Below are positions 58,503 through 64,000 of a stretch of DNA of 64,000 nucleotides, in pieces; positions within the stretch are counted from its first letter, which is position 1; the number at the start of each line of letters is the position of its first letter. Under the pieces are notes generated by a model that worked only from the letters and a program-made list of their open reading frames with translations, did no database searches and was not told the DNA's origin. Source of the stretch: Neorhizobium huautlense (GTDB lineage Bacteria; Pseudomonadota; Alphaproteobacteria; Rhizobiales; Rhizobiaceae). The translations under genes and the position numbers were made by a program. The stretch covers positions 1 through 64,000 of the forward strand of contig NZ_PVBM01000001.1 of assembly GCF_002968575.1 (NCBI RefSeq), read 5' to 3'.

Positions 58503-58922
58503 TTATTCGTCTCGATAGACCTTTTCGCGGCGCTCGTGGCGTTCCTGGGCCTCGATCGACAGCGTCGCAATCGGACGAGCGTCGAGCCGCTTGAGGCCGA
58601 TTGGCTCTCCGGTTTCCTCACAATATCCGTAGGTGCCATCGTCAATGCGCTGAAGGGCGGCGTCGATTTTGGAAATCAGCTTCCGCTGACGGTCGCGGGC
58701 ACGAAGTTCAATAGCTCTGTCGGTTTCAGAGGAGGCCCGGTCCGCGAGGTCCGGATGATTGGCGCTTTCTTCAGCCAGATGGCCCAGGGTTTCCCGCGCT
58801 TCTCTCAGGATGTCATTCTTCCAAGCGATCAATTTTGCCCGGAAATACGCTTTCTGATTTGCATTCATGAACTCGTCGTCTTCCGAGAGCACATAATTGC
58901 CAAGATCGATCTTCTCACTCAA
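58503..58922 (-). CDS. dksA: DksA-family transcription factor, zinc ligands reduced
   Basis: The 139-aa protein is a DksA/TraR-type RNA-polymerase secondary-channel factor with ppGpp. The coiled coil carries the acidic tip D-R-A-S-S-E-T-D-R. The usual four-Cys zinc finger keeps only Cys101; the others are Thr104, Ser122 and Ala125, as in other rhizobial DksA proteins. The start is TTG 58922 behind AGGAG with 7-nt spacing. Confidence 0.9.
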   Translation of the reverse strand: MSEKIDLGNYVLSEDDEFMNANQKAYFRAKLIAWKNDILREARETLGHLAEESANHPDLADRASSETDRAIELRARDRQRKLISKIDAALQRIDDGTYGYCEETGEPIGLKRLDARPIATLSIEAQERHERREKVYRDE

Positions 58923-58958
58923 CGCGATTCTCCTGAAGAACATCTCATGCGGCGCCTC

Positions 58959-58987
58959 TATATCCTATTCAACTATGCTGGTTCAAG
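58959..58987 (-). promoter_or_regulatory. Promoter of dksA
   Basis: On the minus strand CTTGAA, 17 nt, GATATA: strong rhizobial housekeeping match, 37 nt ahead of the TTG start codon. Confidence 0.65.
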
Positions 58988-59191
58988 CCTTGCGCCGGTC
59001 TTTAAAGCATTTTTAAAATTGTCATAAAAATCAGTTAAACGGCTATTTTTTATGCTTTTATTTCCCTGCTCCTATCTTCTTCAGCCGCATCCGACGGACT
59101 TGTAGTGCGAAACGCCGGAACTTCCCTGGAGTTGACGAACATCCCGCCGAAAGGCTAACCATCCATTCCAATCTCAGTTCCGGCGCCGGGT

Positions 59192-59701
59192 ATGACGACG
59201 ATCACTCCTCCTCCTTCCCGCATCTATCTCCTGCGCCACGCCAAATCGGGCTGGGCGGAGCCGGGTCAGCATGATTTCGAGCGTCCGCTGGATAATCAGG
59301 GTTTTGCAGAGGCTGAAATCGTCGCAGACAAAGCCGCGGACCGCAGTTATCTGCCTGAGATCGTCATCAGTTCGACCGCCGTGCGCTGCCGCCAGACGGC
59401 CGAGGCGATCCGTCGCGCCGTCAGCGAGATGATCGAGCCGATTTACATCGACGAACTCTACAATGGCTCCCTCGGGACCTATCTGGCCATTCTCGAAGGT
59501 CAGAAGGAAAGCCAATCGGTAATGCTGATCGGCCACAACCCGACGATGGAAGAGCTGCTGGAAGCACTGATCGGCTCAGATCAGATGATAGCCACCATTC
59601 CAGGCGGCTATCCGCCCGCCGGCCTCGCGGTTCTGGACTATCGCGGGTTCTCCGCCGGCACCGCCACCGCTTGGACCCTGGTGGATTTTTTGACGGCCTG
59701 A
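59192..59701 (+). CDS. SixA-like histidine phosphatase
   Basis: The 169-aa protein belongs to the histidine-phosphatase superfamily. Its active-site motif is L-R-H-A-K-S (His near 16), with a second His in L-I-G-H-N-P and an Arg in the R-C-R-Q-T-A segment. SixA enzymes remove phosphate from phospho-His. Exact target unknown; in rhizobia it sits next to ycjX. Confidence 0.88.
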   Translation: MTTITPPPSRIYLLRHAKSGWAEPGQHDFERPLDNQGFAEAEIVADKAADRSYLPEIVISSTAVRCRQTAEAIRRAVSEMIEPIYIDELYNGSLGTYLAILEGQKESQSVMLIGHNPTMEELLEALIGSDQMIATIPGGYPPAGLAVLDYRGFSAGTATAWTLVDFLTA

Positions 59702-59794
59702 GGGGCTGACGTGACCAGGTAAGATACTGCGTCGCCTTTGCGTCGCTTTCTGCGCATCCTATATTATCGGAAACTCTGGACCCGGAACGACATT

Positions 59795-61264
59795 TTGCCG
59801 CCTTCGCTTACCAGCCTTACCGATGACGCCCGCATTGCGCTCGACAATCTCGCCGACCGCGCCTCGGGTCTCATTCATCCGACGATTAGACTTGGTGTTA
59901 CCGGCCTGTCGCGCGCCGGCAAAACGGTTTTCATATCGTCGCTGGTCCACAATCTGCTGAACGATGGCCGCCTGCCGCTCTTCGAATCGATGCGGTCCGG
60001 CCGGATTTCAGCGGTCAGGCTCGAACCGCAGCCGGACGATGCAATCCCCCGCTTCCAATACGAGGACCACATCCAGGCATTGGTGCGGGACCGAATCTGG
60101 CCGGATTCCACACGAGCCATTTCGGAGCTGCGCATCACGTTGGACTATGAGAGTGCGAGCGGCTGGAACCGCATGTTCTCCCGCGGCCGAATCTCGATCG
60201 ACATCGTCGACTATCCAGGCGAGTGGTTGCTCGACCTGCCGCTTCTCGCCCAAGACTTTCGCGAGTTCAGCGAGAAGACCGTAGCGCTTGCCGGCACCGG
60301 CATCAGGAGGGCTCTCTCGGAGGAATGGCTGACGCTCGCGGCGAACGTCGATCTGGACGCACCGGCCGATGAAATGACGGCGCGCCGACTTTCAGAAAGC
60401 TTTGCTTCCTATCTCAGGGCCTGCAGGGCTGACGAGCGTTCCCTCTCCACCCTGCCGCCCGGTCGTTTCCTGATGCCGGGTGATCTGGAAGGCTCTCCGG
60501 CGCTGACATTTGCGCCCCTGCCGAACTTGCCTGCAACGAAGGCACCCAAAGGTTCGCTGAGGGCGATGATGGAGCGGCGTTACGATGCTTACAAAAACGT
60601 TGTGATCAAACCCTTCTTCCGCGAACATTTCGCCCGACTGGACAGGCAGATCGTCCTTATCGACGCACTGCAGGCCATCAATCGCGGCCCCGAAGCGGTG
60701 CAGGATCTGGAGCGCGCACTCGCGGACGTGCTCGCCTGCTTCCAGCCCGGCCATAACAGCTTTTTCTCGTCTCTGGTCGGGCGCAAGATCGACAAGGTTC
60801 TGGTGGCGGCGACGAAGGCCGATCACCTGCACCACGAAAGCCATGACCGGCTGGAGAGGCTGACCGGCCGGCTCGTGGATCGGGCAATCCAGCGGATCGG
60901 CATGGCCGGCGCCGGCATCGAAGTCATGGCGATCGCCTCGGTCCGTGCCACCAGGGAAGCCACGGTGAAGGAAGGCAACCATCTTTTGCCGGTGATCGTC
61001 GGCACGCCCATCGCAGGCGAAACGATCAATGGCGAATGCTTCGACGGAAACAGAAAAACAGCTATATTTCCCGGTGATTTGCCTGAAAATCCTGATTTGC
61101 TGTTTCAACATCTCGATGAACCAAATGCGGAGCTTCCGGAACTCAATGTCGTGCGTTTCCGCCCGCCCGCACTCGATGAGACGAATGGCGGCGTAAAACT
61201 CTCCGTTCCGCATATCCGATTGGACCGCGCCATGCAGTTTCTGTTTGGAGACCGCCTCGCATGA
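59795..61264 (+). CDS. ycjX: YcjX-family GTPase-like protein
   Basis: The 489-aa P-loop protein has a Walker-type motif G-L-S-R-A-G-K-T near residue 40, and D-Y-P-G-E-W in the switch II region, typical of YcjX (DUF463). These are stress-linked, GTPase-like proteins in the phage-shock context. I use TTG 59795 (L-P-P-S-L-T-S-L), in line with family length; the frame is open upstream without a ribosome site. It overlaps ycjF by 4 nt. Confidence 0.88.
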   Translation: MPPSLTSLTDDARIALDNLADRASGLIHPTIRLGVTGLSRAGKTVFISSLVHNLLNDGRLPLFESMRSGRISAVRLEPQPDDAIPRFQYEDHIQALVRDRIWPDSTRAISELRITLDYESASGWNRMFSRGRISIDIVDYPGEWLLDLPLLAQDFREFSEKTVALAGTGIRRALSEEWLTLAANVDLDAPADEMTARRLSESFASYLRACRADERSLSTLPPGRFLMPGDLEGSPALTFAPLPNLPATKAPKGSLRAMMERRYDAYKNVVIKPFFREHFARLDRQIVLIDALQAINRGPEAVQDLERALADVLACFQPGHNSFFSSLVGRKIDKVLVAATKADHLHHESHDRLERLTGRLVDRAIQRIGMAGAGIEVMAIASVRATREATVKEGNHLLPVIVGTPIAGETINGECFDGNRKTAIFPGDLPENPDLLFQHLDEPNAELPELNVVRFRPPALDETNGGVKLSVPHIRLDRAMQFLFGDRLA

Positions 61265-62337
61265 GACCGCCCGAAAAATCCGAGAGCGGCAACCGTCGGC
61301 CTGCTTCCTTTGACGTGGAAGAAAAGAACACGCCGCAAAGCGACGTGGTTACACCCGCTCGGCGCAGTCCGCGCAGTTTTGCCGATAACGTCGCCATCAC
61401 ACCGGACGAGCAGGATCCATTCCTCTCACCCTCGGAGTTGACCACGGAAGCGATCCCCGTTGCCGAGCCTCGGGCCCGAAGAAGATTTTCCTTCGCCAAC
61501 CTCGCGATCGGCGCCTTTGGTACCTTCCTGTCGCTAGCCTTCGGCCTCTGGGCCGATCGCGTCATCCGTGATCTCTTCGCGCGCGCCGATTGGTTGGGTT
61601 ATGCGGCACTGGCCGCGCTCGGGCTTGGAATGCTCGCGCTGGCGGTGATCGTGGGGCGCGAAATATTCGGAATGATGCGGCTTTCGGCCGTCCAGACATT
61701 GAAGGCGGAGGCGGAGGAAGCGGTCCGATCCCCCCGTCCGCTGGCCGCGCGCTCGGTCGTGGCCGCACTCGGCAAACTGCTCAGTCACCGCGCGGAGACC
61801 GCCAAGGGCCGCACGGCGCTTGACGCCACCAAGGACGAAATCATAGACGGCCCGCAGCTTCTCGATCTCGCGGAACGGGAACTGCTGGCGCCGCTCGATC
61901 GTAAGGCCCGCTCGCTGATTCTCGGCTCAGCCAAGAGAGTCTCGATCGTCACGGCCGTCAGCCCGCGCGCCATTGTCGATCTCGCCTATGTGCTCTTCGA
62001 AGTCACGCGGCTCATCCGGGCCATGGCCGAGCTTTACGGTGGCAGGCCCGGAACCTTCGGTCTGCTGCGGCTCATGCGTGACGTAATTGCGCATCTTGCA
62101 GTAACTGGCTCGATCGCGGTTGGGGACAGCCTTGCACAGCAGGTCCTGGGCCATGGATTGGCCTCGAAACTCTCAAGCCGGCTGGGTGAAGGAGTGATCA
62201 ATGGCTTGCTCACCGCCCGCATTGGAATTGCTGCGATGGATCTCTGCAGACCGTTGCCGTTCAGGGCAGTCAAACGGCCTGGAATAGGCGATTTTCTTTC
62301 GGATATCGCGTCGATCGGCGGTTCCAAAAGTGAATGA
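61261..62337 (+). CDS. ycjF: YcjF-like DUF697 membrane protein
   Basis: The 358-aa protein has a soluble N-terminus (1-75), two membrane helices (about 78-98 and 108-135) and a DUF697/TIGR01620 C-terminal region. It is the usual partner of YcjX, coupled here by an ATGA overlap. Function unknown; both belong to the envelope-stress set in enterics, where they lie with psp genes. Confidence 0.87.
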   Translation: MRPPEKSESGNRRPASFDVEEKNTPQSDVVTPARRSPRSFADNVAITPDEQDPFLSPSELTTEAIPVAEPRARRRFSFANLAIGAFGTFLSLAFGLWADRVIRDLFARADWLGYAALAALGLGMLALAVIVGREIFGMMRLSAVQTLKAEAEEAVRSPRPLAARSVVAALGKLLSHRAETAKGRTALDATKDEIIDGPQLLDLAERELLAPLDRKARSLILGSAKRVSIVTAVSPRAIVDLAYVLFEVTRLIRAMAELYGGRPGTFGLLRLMRDVIAHLAVTGSIAVGDSLAQQVLGHGLASKLSSRLGEGVINGLLTARIGIAAMDLCRPLPFRAVKRPGIGDFLSDIASIGGSKSE

Positions 62338-62382
62338 TCGGCGGGCGCAGGATGGCGCAGCCTCCGTCGCCGATACCACTCG

Positions 62383-62390
62383 TTAACCAT
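62383..62390. promoter_or_regulatory. TTAACCAT motif upstream of a secreted protein
   Basis: A TTAACCAT half-site lies 52 nt before the start of the gene at 62443, as for the M23 peptidase gene. Suggestive of CtrA, but not decisive. Confidence 0.25.
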
Positions 62391-62442
62391 TCCAGCTTAA
62401 ATTACAGGCCTCTTACAGTCGCTGCTTGCCAGAGGAAAGTTT

Positions 62443-62997
62443 ATGTATCCGCGCTTCTTTTCGCTTCTCGGCGGGCTCGCCGTTCTAGCCGTTGCGGCAA
62501 CCTCCGCCATGGCGCCCGAAGCCGAGGCTGCTCCCCGCGACAAGGCCTTCTTTCAATCGGTCGCCGGCGTATGGAAGGGGCCTGGTGAAATCGTCGCCGG
62601 CAAATACAAGGGCACGAAATTCAGCTGCAATCTCACTGGCGCTCCCACGCCGGAGGGAGACATCGGTATCAAGCTCGACGGGACCTGCCGCGTCGGCGTT
62701 TTCCAGCAGCCCATGTCTGCCGTCATCACCCAAAACGGCCGCGGCTACACCGGAAGATTTCTGGATGGTGCCGACGGCAAGGGACTTGATATCATTTCCG
62801 GTTCGGTCAATGGCGACAAGGTGGTCATGGGCATCAATCGTGCCAAGCTCAATGGCGCCATGGTCGCCAGCCTGCGCGACGAAAACAAGATGAACATCAC
62901 CATTTCGGTCAAGGTCGAGGACCAGATGGTACCCGTTATCGGGCTTTCCCTGGATCGCGACATGGATTCGATCGCGGTCGGCTCGATCAAACAGTAG
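62443..62997 (+). CDS. Secreted protein of unknown function
   Basis: The 184-aa product has a signal peptide (cleavage after about residue 29, A-E-A) and a mature domain rich in beta strands with F-S-C-N-L-T-G and the V-W-K-G-P-G-E motif, a pattern shared with a rhizobial hypothetical family. AGAGGAAAG precedes the ATG. No named domain is recognised. Convergent with folK, 11 nt between stops. Confidence 0.78.
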   Translation: MYPRFFSLLGGLAVLAVAATSAMAPEAEAAPRDKAFFQSVAGVWKGPGEIVAGKYKGTKFSCNLTGAPTPEGDIGIKLDGTCRVGVFQQPMSAVITQNGRGYTGRFLDGADGKGLDIISGSVNGDKVVMGINRAKLNGAMVASLRDENKMNITISVKVEDQMVPVIGLSLDRDMDSIAVGSIKQ

Positions 62998-63008
62998 ACG
63001 GCGCGCGC

Positions 63009-63551
63009 TTACACGCGCCGCCACCAGTCCCGGCTCTCCTCCGCGACCTTGATGCCCGCCGTATCGACGTTTTCAAGCCAGTCGCGCACCACCTTTCCCT
63101 TCACGATAAGATCAGGCGCGACGTCCGCAAGCGGCATGATCACGAAGCCGCGCTCCGTCATCCGCGGATGCGGCACTTCCAGTTTCGAGGTCTTCATTTC
63201 ACGAGAACCATAAGTCAGGATGTCGATGTCGATGATGCGCGGCCCCCAACGCTCCAGACGCACGCGCTTCATTGCACGCTCGATCGATAGACAAATTTCG
63301 AGCAGATCCTCCGGATCGAGCCGCGTTTCCACCAGCGCGCAACAATTGAAAAAATCCGCCTGATCCGTCTTGCCCCATGGCGGCGTGGAATAAAGTCTGG
63401 AGACCGATACGACGCGGCAGCTATCCCTCGCATCCAGTTGTCGCAAAGCTTCCGCCATTGCTGCCGGCGGGTCGCCTATATTGCCTCCCAACCCAAGCGC
63501 AGCAATATGCAAGGCGTCTTCAGGCAAAGTGTTCAACACGGACCTCTGCAT
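63009..63551 (-). CDS. folK: HPPK, folate pathway pyrophosphokinase
   Basis: The 180-aa enzyme transfers pyrophosphate to 6-hydroxymethyl-dihydropterin. The start G-L-G-G-N-I-G-D-P and the W-G-P-R-I-I-D-I-D-I-L-T-Y-G signature are conserved. It overlaps folB by 32 nt, with ATG 63551 as start. The folP-folB-folK order is typical. Confidence 0.95.
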   Translation of the reverse strand: MQRSVLNTLPEDALHIAALGLGGNIGDPPAAMAEALRQLDARDSCRVVSVSRLYSTPPWGKTDQADFFNCCALVETRLDPEDLLEICLSIERAMKRVRLERWGPRIIDIDILTYGSREMKTSKLEVPHPRMTERGFVIMPLADVAPDLIVKGKVVRDWLENVDTAGIKVAEESRDWWRRV

Positions 63552-63885
63552 AATCTAGGATGCCCGGAATCGGGACACTTGGCTTGCGCACCGTAATATC
63601 CGCACGCCTGATCTGCGGGGACCATGCACACAATGCCTTGGCCACGTCTTTGGCAAGCGTCTCAATCAGGTTGCGGCGGTTCTGGGTCACGACCCTCTCC
63701 ACGATTTCGTAGGCTATGCCGTAATGAACCGTGCTCGCGACATCGTCATTTTCGAGAGCGTCGTCCGCCTCCACGTCCATCACCACGTCCAGGAAGAACC
63801 GCTGGCCGAGAGAGGCCTCCTGCTCAAAGGCACCGTGCTTTGCATAAAAGCCGCAGTTTTTCAGTGTGATCGTGTATATGCCCAC
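63520..63885 (-). CDS. folB: Dihydroneopterin aldolase
   Basis: The 121-aa protein catalyses the aldol step of folate synthesis. F-Y-A-K-H-G-A-F-E-Q-E matches the family's start with the catalytic Glu near 22; R-K-P-S-V-P-I-P-G-I-L-D is the C-terminal substrate site. GTG start with AGAGG upstream, 3 nt past the folP stop. Confidence 0.94.
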   Translation of the reverse strand: MGIYTITLKNCGFYAKHGAFEQEASLGQRFFLDVVMDVEADDALENDDVASTVHYGIAYEIVERVVTQNRRNLIETLAKDVAKALCAWSPQIRRADITVRKPSVPIPGILDYAEVRVEHFA

Positions 63886-63888
63886 GGA

Positions 63889-64000
63889 TTAGCCTCTCTT
63901 CTCTTCACGGGCACTGGCCGCTGCCAGCACGGCATCCGCCATCCTCAGCGCATCCAGGTTGGCCGCGACATTGTGAACACGGAATATGGACGCGCCTGCA
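63889..64000 (-). CDS. folP: Dihydropteroate synthase, C-terminal end (cut by window edge)
   Basis: The last 36-37 codons are visible, ending TAA at 63889. The segment G-A-S-I-F-R-V-H-N-V-A-A is the final phosphate-binding strand of DHPS (the RxH pair binds pyrophosphate). First gene of the fol operon visible here; its start lies outside. Confidence 0.9.
   Translation of the reverse strand, partial: AGASIFRVHNVAANLDALRMADAVLAAASAREEKRG

Overview
The window reads as a stretch of alphaproteobacterial chromosome, most likely from Rhizobiaceae (Rhizobium/Sinorhizobium-like). I base this on the gene content and order: a suf operon with two cysteine desulfurases, tyrS, a purB ... purC-purS-purQ ... 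purL cluster with the F1-ATPase zeta (DUF1476) gene, bolA-grxD, ttcA-alaS-recA-cckA, dksA and folP-folB-folK. Promoters of the form CTTGAC-N17-CTATAT and a perfect TTAA-N7-TTAA CtrA box agree with this. Coding density is high and most of the window is core housekeeping. No tRNA, rRNA or CRISPR array was seen.

Layout. 1-1391 is the accessory edge: the N-terminal end of an IS110-family transposase cut by the window border, a non-coding stretch where that family keeps its guide (bridge) RNA, two tiny membrane-protein ORFs with strong ribosome sites, and a DUF2171 gene. 1644-4854 is a MacAB-like tripartite efflux operon without its outer-membrane partner. 4910-12098 (minus) is an eight-gene suf operon with a near-consensus Irr box upstream. 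12355-24214 holds a hydrolase, a diguanylate cyclase, tyrS, a giant AsmA/YhdP-like protein, bcp, a DUF455 protein, an M23 peptidase, a DEAD-box helicase and a Nudix hydrolase. 24263-29968 (minus) is a cox/xdh-type molybdenum-hydroxylase maturation operon with no hydroxylase structural genes nearby.

30127-47998 holds an orphan solute-binding protein, rpe, the dispersed purine genes, a PAS-GGDEF-EAL protein behind the CtrA box, the zeta subunit, a lipoprotein, a PagL-like deacylase, bolA, a K/R-rich small protein, grxD and an MFS exporter. 48034-56555 (minus) is an IMPase-family gene, ttcA, alaS, recA (SOS box overlapping its promoter) and cckA. 56806-58922 contains a FliO-domain protein, then a roughly 627-nt group II intron remnant lacking its reverse transcriptase, sitting directly after the dksA terminator, then dksA. 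59192-64000 holds sixA, a ycjX/ycjF pair, a secreted protein, and folK/folB/folP reading inward from the right edge.

Connections within the window. CckA is the top of the CtrA phosphorelay, and a CtrA box precedes the c-di-GMP gene. PurS, PurQ and the short PurL form one FGAM synthase. BolA and Grx4-type glutaredoxin are Fe-S partners that link functionally to the suf operon. The most unusual elements are the post-terminator group II intron remnant, the IS110 end, the orphan Mo-maturation operon, the small membrane ORFs and the basic protein between bolA and grxD. I found no clear candidate for a wholly new defence or mobile system.
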